64,000 nucleotides of DNA from Lichenicola sp964247755 (GCA_964247755.1 CAXTVX010000008.1:1-64000); one strand, 5' to 3'; shown: positions 18,689 to 27,698, numbered from the stretch's first letter. Numbers and translations are program-made. The notes: a model not told the origin generated them from the sequence alone.

Positions 18689-19921
18689 TTAGGCCGGCAG
18701 CAGCTGCCAGTCCGCGGCCTTGCCCATGGGTCCGACCGGCAGGAGGGGTCCGAAGCTGTAGCTGCGTGGACGTTCCGGTACCGAAAGGTGCAGGGCGGCG
18801 AAGGCGTCGAGCGAGGCACGCAGCGCGTCGGGATCGGCGTCGGCATGTTGCGGAACGATGAACGCCTTCAGCCGCGTGCCCTCGGCAGGGAGCATCAGCC
18901 GCACCGCGGCGTCGGCGACGTCGGCGTGCCTGCCCAGCACCTCGCGGACGCGGGCCGGAAACACGTTGGTGCCGCCGACCTGCACCGCGCCGTCCTGCCG
19001 GCCGCACACGCGGTAGCGGCGACGGTCCAACCAGTCCAGCCGGTCCGGGATGTCGGCGGCCGCGGGCAGGCCGCCGGTAGTGGGCAGGCGCTGCACCCCG
19101 TCGCCGTCGCCGCGCTGCCAGTGCGGCAGCAGCGTGTAGGGGGCGTCGGGGGCGTCCCGCCAGCCGAGGCCCGCGGTCTCGGAGGAACCGTGGATCTGCA
19201 GCAGGCGGTGAAGCCCCGCAGCGCGCAGCGCGGTCGCGGTATCGGCCGGGCACGGCGCGGTGGAGGTCACGCCGGTCACGCCGGGTGGCCAGCCAGGGGC
19301 GGCGCGCGCCACCGCGGCCCAGAAGGCGGGGTGGCCGACCACGACGTCGCCAGGCCGTGCCGTGCGTGGGACTGCGCCGGGCGCGTGCTGCCGCAGGTCG
19401 AGCACCGGCAGGCCGCCGAGCCGACGGGGCAGCAGCACGGTGAACAGGAAGCCGTAGATGTGGTGGCAGGGCACCGCCGCCAGCACGCGGGCGCCCTCGG
19501 CCTGCGGGGCCAGCAATGCTGCCAGCGCGTCCGCTTCCCGCTCCAGCTCCGCCAGCGGGTGCGGACAGGATTTCGGCACGCCGGTGCTGCCGGAGGTCCG
19601 GAAGGTCAGGGTGGCAGAGAAGCGGCGCAGCGCCTCGGCCGACAGCGCGCACCAGCCGTCGAGGCCGCCTTGCGCCAGCAGGTAGTCCTCGAGCCCGCTC
19701 TCGTGCAGGTGCAGCGCCTCGCACAGTGCTGCGCCGAGCTGCAGCCGCTCCAGGCTGTCGAAGCCGAGGCCGGCCTCGTCGAGCCGGGTGTCGGGCGCCC
19801 ACGGCCCGGGCGGCACGATGCCGCCCGGGCGCAGGCGCTTGGCCTCGGCGCCGACCAGGTCCACCAGGAAGCGGTGCAGGGCGTCGCCGCCCTGCCACCA
19901 GCCCATGCGCGCGGGATCCAA
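18689..19921 (-). CDS. pcl: p-Coumarate:CoA ligase of PYP chromophore supply
   Basis: A 410-residue AMP-forming acyl-CoA synthetase that should activate p-coumarate so that it can be loaded on PYP. The P-loop is TFRTSGSTGVPK (residues 106-117), the A5 motif is HGSSETAG, the A8 region is YRVCGRQDGAVQVGGTNVF and the late Lys sits in PMGKAADW. It is shorter than plant 4CL (about 540) and its first ~90 residues contain an acyl-carrier-like segment, LDEAGLGFDSLERLQLG, with Ser56 in a D-S-L context. The start is a TTG at 19921: ggagg (19929-19933) lies 7 bases before it, whereas the in-frame ATG at 19906 has none. Third gene of the operon, 19 bases after pyp. Confidence 0.88.
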   Translation of the reverse strand: MDPARMGWWQGGDALHRFLVDLVGAEAKRLRPGGIVPPGPWAPDTRLDEAGLGFDSLERLQLGAALCEALHLHESGLEDYLLAQGGLDGWCALSAEALRRFSATLTFRTSGSTGVPKSCPHPLAELEREADALAALLAPQAEGARVLAAVPCHHIYGFLFTVLLPRRLGGLPVLDLRQHAPGAVPRTARPGDVVVGHPAFWAAVARAAPGWPPGVTGVTSTAPCPADTATALRAAGLHRLLQIHGSSETAGLGWRDAPDAPYTLLPHWQRGDGDGVQRLPTTGGLPAAADIPDRLDWLDRRRYRVCGRQDGAVQVGGTNVFPARVREVLGRHADVADAAVRLMLPAEGTRLKAFIVPQHADADPDALRASLDAFAALHLSVPERPRSYSFGPLLPVGPMGKAADWQLLPA

Positions 19922-19940
19922 GGCTGCGCCTCCGACGCGG

Positions 19941-20330
19941 CTACAGGCGCTTGACGAACACCCAGAAGGTGTCGCCGACCAGGGCCTTCTTCATGTGGAC
20001 CTTCACCTTCGTCGGCTTCATGTTGTAGTCGAAGGTGTACTCGAACATCGCGTTCAGGTCGCCGCTCTTCACGCCCTTGTCGAACGCGCCCTTGAACACC
20101 GGGGTGTTGGTGCAGGGTGCGACCTCGGTGAAGAAGCTCTTGCCGATCACCGCCTTCGGATCGCGACCGGTGATCGCACCCTCGGCAGCGTTGTAGGCCA
20201 GGATCCTGCCCGACGCGTCGAGCTGCACCGCACCGAAAGCGAGCTTGTCGATCTCCCCGGCCTTCATGTTCGACAGCGTGTTCGCGATGTCGTCCTTGCC
20301 GAACCCAACCAGGGCCATTCCGCCGTCCAT
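19941..20330 (-). CDS. pyp: Photoactive yellow protein (PYP)
   Basis: A 129-residue PAS-fold blue-light receptor that binds p-coumaric acid through a thioester to a single Cys. From Met5 onward it aligns without gaps to the 125-residue Halorhodospira protein as I remember it: Y42, E46, T50 and R52 (AYNAAEGAITGRDP), chromophore C69 (VAPCTNTP), Y98 and M100 (FDYNMKP) are all in place, in that numbering. The C-terminus KVHMKKAL ... FWVFVKRL is also conserved. So chromophore binding and photocycle should be intact. The ATG at 20330 has aggaa 3 bases upstream; Met5 at 20318 could also serve. It lies between the tyrosine ammonia-lyase and the CoA ligase. Cytosolic. Confidence 0.96.
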   Translation of the reverse strand: MDGGMALVGFGKDDIANTLSNMKAGEIDKLAFGAVQLDASGRILAYNAAEGAITGRDPKAVIGKSFFTEVAPCTNTPVFKGAFDKGVKSGDLNAMFEYTFDYNMKPTKVKVHMKKALVGDTFWVFVKRL

Positions 20331-20430
20331 GTTTCCTGCTCCGTCCTTGATTGCGCCGCCCAGGGCCCGTGCCGCACGGTACCCGGTGGGCGGCTCGGAA
20401 GAATTGTGCACTGCGATGGTTGCTAGCCGG

Positions 20431-22062
20431 TTAATCCCGGCCTGACGACGGGTCGTCCTCGCCCCAGCCCTCCCGCCAGTCCTCCCCCTGCAGCGACGCG
20501 GCCAGGGCAATGATCTCCAGCGACAGCGGGCGGTCGCGATGGAGGAACAGCACGCGCGCCCGCACCCAGGCGCACAGGCGCCGGCTGGCCGGGGCGAAGC
20601 CGGCGGCCTCCGGACCGCCCTGCATCTCGCAGGCCTGCGCCAGCGCCATGGCGTGGATCGCCAGCACGTGCCAGGCGAGGTCGAGCAGCTCGGCCGCCTT
20701 GCGCGCGGCGATCGTGCCCATCGTCACCACGTCCTGGTTGTTGTTGTTGGTCGGGATCGACTGAATGGAGGCGGGATGCGCCTTCGCCCGCAGCTCCGCC
20801 ACCAGGGCGGTGGCGGTCACCTGCGCGCCCATGAAGCCGCTGTTGCGACCGACCGGGCCGGATTGCAGGAACGGGGGCAGCCCGCCGTTCAGCAGCGGGT
20901 CGCACAGACGCGCCAGGCTGCGCTCGGCGTGCAGCGCCAGCTTGCCGATTGCCAGCTGCAGCGTGTCGGCGGCGAAGGCGGCGTGCTGGCCATAGAAGTT
21001 GCCGCCGTGCAGCACCGCCTCGTCGTCGGCGAACACCAGGGGGTTGTCGGTGGCGCTGTTCAGCTCGGTCGCGATCACCCGGTCGTGGAAGTCGATCAGA
21101 TCCCAGATCGCCCCGAACACCTGCGGCAGGCAGCGCGCGGTGTAGGGCGCCTGCGGCAGCGCGCGGCCGACCAGCACCCCGTCCTGCGCTTCCTCCTCCG
21201 CCTGGAGACGCGGCGGCGGCTGCACGGTGGCGCCCAGGCGGGTGCCGCCGCGGGCGAGTCCGGCCAGCAGGCGGTGCACCTCCTGCTGGCCCGGATGCGG
21301 CCGGGCGATGCCGAGCCGCGGGTCGAAGGCCTCGGCAGGGGCGCCCAGGATCTCGGCGTAGAGCAGGCCCAGGCGCAGCCCGAAGGCTGCGGCCCGTCGC
21401 GCGCCGACGCCGTTCAGGCAGGAGATGCCGGTCATGGCGGAGGTGCCGTTCACCAGCGCCAGCCCGTCCTTGAGGCCGAGCGACACCGGGCGCAGGCCCA
21501 CGGCCGCCAGTGCCGCGGCGCCCGGCATGCGCTGCCCGGCCACCACCGCCTCGCCCTCGCCGACCAGGACCAGGGCGACGTGGGCCAGGGGGGTCAGGTC
21601 GCCGCTCGCGCCGACGGTGCCCATCTCCGGCACCACGGGCACCACGTCGCGGTCGAGGCAGGCCAGCAGCAGGTCGAAGGTGTCGGCCTCGATCGCGGAG
21701 AAGCCGCGCGCCAGGCTGCTGGCACGTGCCGCCATCACCGCACGTGTCTGCGGCCCGCCGAGCGGCCGGCCGACGCCGGTCGCCAGGTGGTAGAGCAGGT
21801 TGCGCTGCAGCTCGGCCGCGTGCTCGGGCAGCACGTAGTGGCAGGCCAGCGGTCCGTAGCCGGTGGTCACGCCGTAGATGCGGCGGCGCTCGGCGACCAT
21901 GCGCGCCAGGCAGTCGTTGGCTCCCGCCATGCGGGCGCGTGCGGCGGGGCCGACGCAGGCCGGGCGGTGCCGGTGCGCGACGTCCCAGACCGCGTCGAGG
22001 CCCAGGTTCTCGGCGCCGAGGTCGATGGGTGTCACGCGATCGGGCCCGGTGTCGTCGAGCAT
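20431..22062 (-). CDS. tal: Tyrosine ammonia-lyase
   Basis: A 543-residue MIO enzyme of the histidine/phenylalanine/tyrosine ammonia-lyase family that turns L-tyrosine into p-coumarate and ammonia. The MIO cofactor forms from A152-S153-G154 in GTVGASGDLTPLAH; the catalytic Tyr is Y63 in RIYGVTTGYGPL. The substrate-selector pair is H92-L93 in NLLYHLATG, the His-Leu seen in Rhodobacter TAL, where PAL has Phe-Leu and HAL Ser-His. Together with its place before pyp and pcl this makes TAL much likelier than HutH. The ATG at 22062 has ggaagg 6 bases upstream and is preferred to an upstream TTG at 22095. First gene of the operon, 100 bases before pyp. Confidence 0.93.
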   Translation of the reverse strand: MLDDTGPDRVTPIDLGAENLGLDAVWDVAHRHRPACVGPAARARMAGANDCLARMVAERRRIYGVTTGYGPLACHYVLPEHAAELQRNLLYHLATGVGRPLGGPQTRAVMAARASSLARGFSAIEADTFDLLLACLDRDVVPVVPEMGTVGASGDLTPLAHVALVLVGEGEAVVAGQRMPGAAALAAVGLRPVSLGLKDGLALVNGTSAMTGISCLNGVGARRAAAFGLRLGLLYAEILGAPAEAFDPRLGIARPHPGQQEVHRLLAGLARGGTRLGATVQPPPRLQAEEEAQDGVLVGRALPQAPYTARCLPQVFGAIWDLIDFHDRVIATELNSATDNPLVFADDEAVLHGGNFYGQHAAFAADTLQLAIGKLALHAERSLARLCDPLLNGGLPPFLQSGPVGRNSGFMGAQVTATALVAELRAKAHPASIQSIPTNNNNQDVVTMGTIAARKAAELLDLAWHVLAIHAMALAQACEMQGGPEAAGFAPASRRLCAWVRARVLFLHRDRPLSLEIIALAASLQGEDWREGWGEDDPSSGRD

Positions 22063-22498
22063 GGTCAGCCTTCCGTCGAGAGGTGCGTGCCGCAAGGCCG
22101 GGAGGCCGCGGCGGGGGATGGACGGTAGTCTGGAGCAGGGTGGTTAAGATTCCGGGTGGAGGACGCGTCGGCGGCTGGCGGCCGTCCGGTGGAGAAGGTT
22201 CTGCCGGGCGGCAGGTGGCAGGCCGTGCCGAGACCCGCAGGCCGGGCCTCCCGCGGTCCGGCATCGCGGCGGTACTCGCCCCGCCAACGCCGGTCGCTCC
22301 ACGCCGGACGTGTTCAGCGCGTGGAGCATGTCGAGGACCAGGCGGAATGACGGCAGGCGCACGTTGCCGACGCCTTGACCCGTCGCGAACGATCCGGATC
22401 CTCGCTGCATGAGCCGGTCGGGTCGGGCATGATCCGAGGCAGTCGACGGCGGAACCACGACGGATTTCTCCACCGGCCGATGGTACGGCCGGGGCCTG
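22063..22498. promoter_or_regulatory. Region upstream of the tal-pyp-pcl operon
   Basis: No convincing gene lies here, so the operon promoter must be in this stretch. I could not identify a clear -35/-10 pair or an operator by eye. Open frames on both strands are Arg/Pro-rich shadows. Confidence 0.4.
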
Positions 22499-22500
22499 TC

Positions 22501-22528
22501 AGAGCATCACCGGATCAGGTGTGGTCAC
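22501..22528 (+). repeat. 28-bp dispersed repeat, copy 1
   Basis: The sequence begins agagcatcaccggatcagg and ends gtggtcac. It recurs at 37001-37028 with two differences. Both copies are intergenic. Confidence 0.7.
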
Positions 22529-22798
22529 CTGGCCAGTGAAGATGCTCGTCAGGACAGAGAGCTGGAGTGCAACCGGTGAACGGACGTTAGCCGGCGGTCC
22601 AGATGGAGCGGCATCGTCCGACTTCGACGTGATCCGATCGAAGCGCCGGAACGACGGCTCGATGCCGAACCGGTCCGGCACGGCCTCCCGGCAGGTAGGC
22701 GATGTGATACGAGCGGCCGGATTGGCTGGCTCGCCAGGGATCTCCTGACCGATCGCGACGTGATCCGCTGTGGTCTGGACCAGCTTGCGGAGCCCGGC

Positions 22799-23150
22799 AT
22801 GGCGTTGCCGATCACCATCACCCGGGACGATCCGGACGCGGCTGGGCTGCGCCGAGCGGCACGCCGCTCCCGCGATGTCGCTGCAAGGCGGCGCATGCTG
22901 GCGCCTGTGCTGGAGGGGGCGTCGCGCACCGAGGCAGCGCAGGCGCCGGGATGGATCGGCGGACGCTGCGTGACCGGGATCAACGCATGCGTTGATTGCT
23001 ACGATGAAGAAGGGTCGCCCGGGCTGATCGATCGGCACGGCGAAGTCGGGCTGGCGAAGTCGGGCCGGCAGATCGTAGTCGCTCCGGGCCCTGCTGCGCC
23101 CGACCTGCACCGGTTTGGGATCGGGAACGCACAGCCCGCGTGCCAGCCGA
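22799..23150 (+). pseudogene. Broken IS630-type transposase N-terminus
   Basis: The frame starting at 22799 reads MALPITITRDDPDAAGLRRA, then a block including RDVAARRRMLAPVLEGASRTEAAQ, which is the helix-turn-helix start of IS630-family transposases. After about 60 residues the homology moves to other frames: one gives DRRTLRD and stops, another resumes as EEGSPGLIDRHG. The DDE catalytic part is absent. So this is a frameshifted, truncated remnant. It sits between dispersed repeats, about 740 bases upstream of the PYP operon. Confidence 0.65.
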
Positions 23151-23206
23151 TATTGGCACGACTTCCCGGTAGCGCTCGGCCACACGCCGGCGGAAGTCTG
23201 CGGACC

Positions 23207-23310
23207 AGAGCATCATCCAATCGAACCGATCCGGTCGATCTGATAAAGATACTCGATAAAACAACGAGCTAGTGCATGCTCCGTGAGCGGACGCGAACGG
23301 AGCATACGCT
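23207..23310 (+). repeat. 104-bp intergenic repeat, tandem copy A
   Basis: Begins agagcatcatccaatcgaac and ends with a gagcatacgct-type segment. It is followed without a gap by a second copy of the same length. Inner inverted pieces (gatcgaacc / ggtcgatc; gctccgtgagc) could fold. Confidence 0.8.
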
Positions 23311-23414
23311 AGAGCATCATCCGATCGAACCGACCCGATCGATCGGATAAATATGCTCGATAAAATAATAAGCTAGCGCGTGCTCCGTGAGCCAACGCGG
23401 GCGGAGCATGCTCC
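23311..23414 (+). repeat. 104-bp intergenic repeat, tandem copy B
   Basis: Same length and order as the preceding copy, starting agagcatcatccgatcgaac and ending cggagcatgctcc. An inverted copy lies at 35668-35771 and an inverted partial copy at 35315-35357. Its right end reaches the downstream side of the ester-cyclase-like gene. Confidence 0.8.
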
Positions 23415-23442
23415 AGCCGCTGGCCAGATGGCCGCGGCCGCA

Positions 23443-24012
23443 TCAGGGTGCCGGCGCGGCTCCTCCAGCAGCATGCCCATTAGCGGCTGCAGCAAACTTC
23501 CCCCAGTCGAACGGCTTCGGCCGAGGCGACAGGCTGAGCTGCTGCATCATCGCCAGATCGTCGCGCACGGCATAGTGGTCGACGATCTTGCCGCCCTTCA
23601 GCGTGTACCAGTGGATCGCGTCGATCGTGTAATGCTTGTGGGTCGGTGGCACGCCCACGAGCATGCCGCCATTCGCCGGGATACGACCGGTTCCCTCGTG
23701 GGTGCCGCTCATCTTCTCCCGCACGATGACGCTGTCACCTACCGCGACGATGTCGACTATCTTCTGCTGAAAGTCGGGAAACGTCGTGTAGATGTCCGCG
23801 AAGATCTGCGCCATCACGGCCTTTCCGACTTTCCTGCCGAAATTGCGCGTGTCGGGCGTATAAAGGCCGAGCGCGGTCTTCCAGTCTCCGTGGTTCATTT
23901 CATCCAGCTGCGTCCTGATCACCGCCTCGTTTGCTGCCGGCGTATCCGGATCCGCGGCGAGCACAGGCGATGCGAGCAGCAGAAGAGCCCCTGCAACCAG
24001 AGCCGTCCTCAT
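23443..24012 (-). CDS. Exported SnoaL-like / ester cyclase family protein
   Basis: A 189-residue protein with a signal peptide (MRTALVAGALLLLASPVLA) and one SnoaL/NTF2-like alpha+beta barrel at about residues 28-165. Family patterns are ANEAVIRTQLDEMNHGDW, a TTFPDFQQKIVDIVAVGD strand pair, the GTHEGTG turn and AIHWYTLKGGKIVDHYAVRDD near the end. Members bind small hydrophobic ligands; most are not true cyclases. Exported forms are common in soil proteobacteria and their substrate is unknown. The C-terminal 20 residues are Ala/Pro-rich. Confidence 0.82.
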   Translation of the reverse strand: MRTALVAGALLLLASPVLAADPDTPAANEAVIRTQLDEMNHGDWKTALGLYTPDTRNFGRKVGKAVMAQIFADIYTTFPDFQQKIVDIVAVGDSVIVREKMSGTHEGTGRIPANGGMLVGVPPTHKHYTIDAIHWYTLKGGKIVDHYAVRDDLAMMQQLSLSPRPKPFDWGKFAAAANGHAAGGAAPAP

Positions 24013-24315
24013 CTCCCCTCGCCTTTCCTTTGCATGAAAGGATCATTGCAGAGTGGATCAGTGTTGCCCAGCATCATGCTGCAACGTGTATGCGCCGACA
24101 GATGCAACCCGAACCAGCACTGCCGGGTCGGTATGGCGACCAGCCGGGCCACAGAGGCACAACCCGGCAACTCGATCGAACCGTTGATCCCTGATGGCCC
24201 TGCTCCCCGTACCGGTCGGGAGCATCGGCATGAACGGGTCGGACCGGCTGGGCGATGAGGCGTGGACGGTGCCCACGCCGCATCTGCGGGAAGCCGAATG
24301 TGGATGCGTGGTCGG
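24013..24315. other. Intergenic stretch, nothing recognised
   Basis: About 300 bases between two minus-strand genes. Short open frames on both strands overlap and have no good start sites or domains. Confidence 0.4.
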
Positions 24316-26811
24316 TCAGGAAAGCGGCACGGTGGTCCGGCGCAGGCGCAGGGCGTTGCCCAGCACGAACAGGCTGGACAGCGCCATCGCGGCCGCGGCC
24401 AGCATCGGCGACAGCGACACGCCGGTGAGCGGATGCAGCACGCCGGCGGCGACCGGGATCAGCAGCACGTTGTAGCCGAACGCCCAGAACAGGTTCTGCC
24501 GGATGTTGCGCATGATGGCGCGCGACAGGTGCAGGGCGGCGAGCAGGGCCGCCGGGTCGCCGTGCACCAGCACCACGTCGGCGGTCTCGATGGCGATGTC
24601 GGTGCCGGTACCCATGGCGATGCCGACGTCGGCAGCCGCCAGCGCCGGGGCGTCATTGATGCCGTCGCCGACGAACACGGTCGTGGCACCGGGACGGCGC
24701 AGCGCGCGCAGGGCGGTCGGCTTGTCGGCGGGAAGCAGGCCGGCGCGCACGGTGCGGATGCCGAGGCGGGCAGCGACGGCGTGGGCGGTGCGCGAGTCGT
24801 CGCCGGTCAGCATGGCGACGTCGAGGCCGCGTGCGTGCAGGGCGGCGACCGTGGCGGCGGCGGTGGGGCGCAGCGTGTCGGTCACTGGCAGCAGGGCGGA
24901 CACCCGTCCGTCCACCGCCAGCAGGATCGGCGAGCCGCCCTCCCCTGCCAGATGGTGGATCGCCGGCGCGAAGGTGGGGTCGAGGCCGAGCGCCTGCATC
25001 AGCCGCGGGGAGCCGACCGCGACCGCGTGTCCGCCGGCCTCGCCGACCACGCCCAGGCCGGGGCGGGACTCGAAGTGCTGCACCGGCGGCAGGGCGAGGA
25101 AGCGGGCTTCGGCCGCCTGCACCACCGCGCGGGCCAGCGGGTGCTCGGAGCGGGATTCGAGGGCGGCGGCGAGGCCGAGCAGGGTGGGCTCGTCGAGCAC
25201 GGCGTCGTCCGGGAGCACGAGGGGGGCCAGGGTGGGGCGGCCGAGGGTCAGGGTACCGGTCTTGTCCAGCGCCACGGCCGTCGCCTCGGCCAGGCGCTGC
25301 AGCGACAGCGGGCGGCGGAACAGCACGCCGAACGCTGCGGCGCGTGCGGTGCCGACGGTGATCGAGACCGGAGTGGCCAGCCCCATGGCGCAGGGGCAGG
25401 CGACGATCAGCACCGACACCGCGTAGCCGAGCGATGCGCCGGGTCCGGCGCCGGCCAGCAGCCAGGCGGCCAAGGTGAGGAGAGCGCAGGCGATGATCGC
25501 GGGCACGAACCATTGCGTCACCCGGTCGAGCAGCGCCTGGATCGGCAGGCGGCCGGCCTGCGCCGCTTCCACCATCCGCACGATCCCGGCCAGGGTGGTG
25601 CGCTGGCCGACCGCGGTGGCGCGGACCGTCAGGCTGCCGGCGCCGTTGACGGTGCCGCCGACCACCGGATCGCCCGAGGTGCGGGACACCGGCAGCGGCT
25701 CGCCGGTGAGCATGGACTGGTCGACGTGGGAGGCGCCGTCGGTCACCACCCCGTCGGCGGGCAGGCGCTCGCCGGGGCGGATCAGGATCAGGTCGCCGGG
25801 ACGGAGGGCGGCGGCCGGCAACTCCTGCGTGACGCCGTCGCGGAGGACGCGGGCGGTGCGCGGCTGCAGGTCGAGCAGGGCGCGCACGGCGTTGCCGGCG
25901 CGGCCGCGTGCGCCAGCCTCGATGACGCGGCCGAGCAGGATCAGGGAGACGATGACGGCGGTGGCCTCGAAATAGAGCGGACCGGGCGGGGTCTGCGGGA
26001 GAAGCAGCCGGCGCAGCAGGGCGACGGTGGAGAAGGCCCAGGCGGCGCCGGTGCCGAGCAGCACCAGCGCGTCCATGTCGGGCGCGCGCTGCCGCAGGGT
26101 GCGCAGGCCGCCGCGCACGAAGCGCAGGCCTGGTCCGAACAGCACCGCGGTCGCCAGCGCGAACGACAGCAGGGCGATGGGGAGCCGGTCCGGCAGGCCG
26201 AGCAGCGGGCCGGCCATGGCGAGCACGACCAGCGGCACGGTGAGGAGGACGGACAGGAGGAGGTCGTGTCGCAGCGCGACGGCGGCGGGGTCCGGCTTCT
26301 GCGGGTCCGGGCTTGCAAGCCCGGCGTCGTCGGGGAGCGGACGGGGCGCAAAGCCGGTGTCGCGGATGGCGCGCTCGATCGCGGTCTCGGTGGTGACGCC
26401 GCCGGGGGCGTCCGGGCTGGTGGCGAGGCGGGCGGCGAGGCGGACGGTGAGCTGGCCGGTGGCGAGGTTGACCGCAGCGTCGCGCACGCCGGGAACCGCG
26501 GTGACCGCGGTCTCGATGCGGCGCACGCAGGAGGCGCAGTGCATGCCCTCGACCTCGAGCCGCAGGATCTCGTCGCGGACGGTGAAGCCGGTGGCGGCTA
26601 TCGCGTCGGCGACGGCAGCGGCCAGGCCGGGTGACGCCGGGGCCGCGACCGATGCCTCGGCGCGTCCGGACAGGAGGTCGATGCGGGCGGACGCGATCCC
26701 GGGCACGGCGAGGATGGCCTGCTCGACGCGGCGCACGCAGGACGCGCAGTGCATCCCGTCGACGGGAAAGCGCAGCACGCCCGTCGCCTCGGCTGTCAGG
26801 GCCTGGTCCAT
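24316..26811 (-). CDS. copA: Copper-translocating P1B-type ATPase
   Basis: An 831-residue heavy-metal P-type ATPase. Two N-terminal HMA domains carry GMHCASC (C22/C25 and C92/C95). The transmembrane metal site is CPC in IVACPCAMGLATP, the phosphorylated Asp is in ALDKTGTLTLG, with SEHPLARA and VGDGINDAPALA in the ATP-binding part. The CPC plus double CxxC points to Cu(I) export across the inner membrane. The start at 26811 has ggagg 5 bases before it; the frame continues upstream but is Arg/Pro-rich. No CueR-type regulator is adjacent. Confidence 0.95.
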   Translation of the reverse strand: MDQALTAEATGVLRFPVDGMHCASCVRRVEQAILAVPGIASARIDLLSGRAEASVAAPASPGLAAAVADAIAATGFTVRDEILRLEVEGMHCASCVRRIETAVTAVPGVRDAAVNLATGQLTVRLAARLATSPDAPGGVTTETAIERAIRDTGFAPRPLPDDAGLASPDPQKPDPAAVALRHDLLLSVLLTVPLVVLAMAGPLLGLPDRLPIALLSFALATAVLFGPGLRFVRGGLRTLRQRAPDMDALVLLGTGAAWAFSTVALLRRLLLPQTPPGPLYFEATAVIVSLILLGRVIEAGARGRAGNAVRALLDLQPRTARVLRDGVTQELPAAALRPGDLILIRPGERLPADGVVTDGASHVDQSMLTGEPLPVSRTSGDPVVGGTVNGAGSLTVRATAVGQRTTLAGIVRMVEAAQAGRLPIQALLDRVTQWFVPAIIACALLTLAAWLLAGAGPGASLGYAVSVLIVACPCAMGLATPVSITVGTARAAAFGVLFRRPLSLQRLAEATAVALDKTGTLTLGRPTLAPLVLPDDAVLDEPTLLGLAAALESRSEHPLARAVVQAAEARFLALPPVQHFESRPGLGVVGEAGGHAVAVGSPRLMQALGLDPTFAPAIHHLAGEGGSPILLAVDGRVSALLPVTDTLRPTAAATVAALHARGLDVAMLTGDDSRTAHAVAARLGIRTVRAGLLPADKPTALRALRRPGATTVFVGDGINDAPALAAADVGIAMGTGTDIAIETADVVLVHGDPAALLAALHLSRAIMRNIRQNLFWAFGYNVLLIPVAAGVLHPLTGVSLSPMLAAAAMALSSLFVLGNALRLRRTTVPLS

Positions 26812-26986
26812 CGGAACCTCCGGACTCGCGGGACGACGGCCCGGCCACGCACGGCGGTCCCGCGTAGGTACGCCGGACGCGGTGACGCAGTCCCCGCCGG
26901 CTGCCTGGACATGGGGACGGCGCGGCGGGCGGTCCAGGGCGCGGCGGCGGGCGGCGGCCATGCGCCGCGCCCGGAGAGCGACGCGG

Positions 26987-27553
26987 TCAGGCAGTCAGGA
27001 CGGAGCTCATGCTGGTCGAGGCGGAGGTGACGCTCGACTGCGCGCCGTAGGCCTGCAGCATCTGCATGATCTGGCTGAGCGTGCTGGCCTCGTCGGTGGT
27101 GGCGCTGCCCGAAGCGGCGGTGCCGGACGCAGTGCCGGTCGAGGTACCAGTCGAGGCGCCAGAAGGGGTGGTTGCGGTGCCGCTGCCGGACAGTTCGGAC
27201 TGCAGGCCGGTGAGCATGGACTGCACGCCCGAGACCAGGGCGGAGGCGGCGGTGCCGATCGGGGAGCTTCCGGCCGGGGTGCTTCCAGACTGGGTGCTCG
27301 CGGTCTGGGTGGTGGCCGTCTGCGTGCTGCCGGCCGGAATGCTGTTCGACTTGCCGTGCGACGGCCAGCCGGTGGAGGGCAGCGGCGGTGCGCTCGCCTG
27401 CGAGGGATCGGCGCCGGACAGCATGTCGGTCAGGTCCGAGGACGGCGCGCTAGATCCCGCGGAGGCCTTCGTCTTCTGGGTCTGGGCCTGCATCTCCTGC
27501 AACTGCTGCCAGCGGGCTTGATGGCCACCCCCCGACACGGCCGAACTCGACAT
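26987..27553 (-). CDS. Ser/Thr/Ala-rich low-complexity protein, 188 aa
   Basis: Starts MSSSAVSGGGHQARWQQLQ with aggagg 5 bases upstream, a strong ribosome site. Residues 70-150 are mostly Ser, Thr, Ala and Gly; the C-terminal part DEASTLSQIMQMLQAYGA is amphipathic helix. No signal peptide or family is recognised. The central part looks disordered. It lies upstream of copA on the same strand, 175 bases away. Confidence 0.6.
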   Translation of the reverse strand: MSSSAVSGGGHQARWQQLQEMQAQTQKTKASAGSSAPSSDLTDMLSGADPSQASAPPLPSTGWPSHGKSNSIPAGSTQTATTQTASTQSGSTPAGSSPIGTAASALVSGVQSMLTGLQSELSGSGTATTPSGASTGTSTGTASGTAASGSATTDEASTLSQIMQMLQAYGAQSSVTSASTSMSSVLTA

Positions 27554-27698
27554 GGCTGCCTCCTGGTTCTGCTTGATGACGGAACAATAACGCGGCAGAG
27601 GTTCAAAGTCCAGGCAAATATAGATGGCCGGGCTGGGCAATATATACCTGGCGAGAACTGCAGGTCGGCAGATTCTGCCGCGTCCGTTGCCAGACCGG

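Noticed and set aside
20431..22062. Calling the MIO enzyme histidase (hutH)
   Set aside because: The selector pair is His-Leu rather than Ser-His, and it lies next to pyp and pcl with no other hut genes near.
22144..22473. Minus-strand frame upstream of tal as a gene
   Set aside because: Composition is shadow-like, it has no ribosome site or family, and the region should hold the operon promoter.
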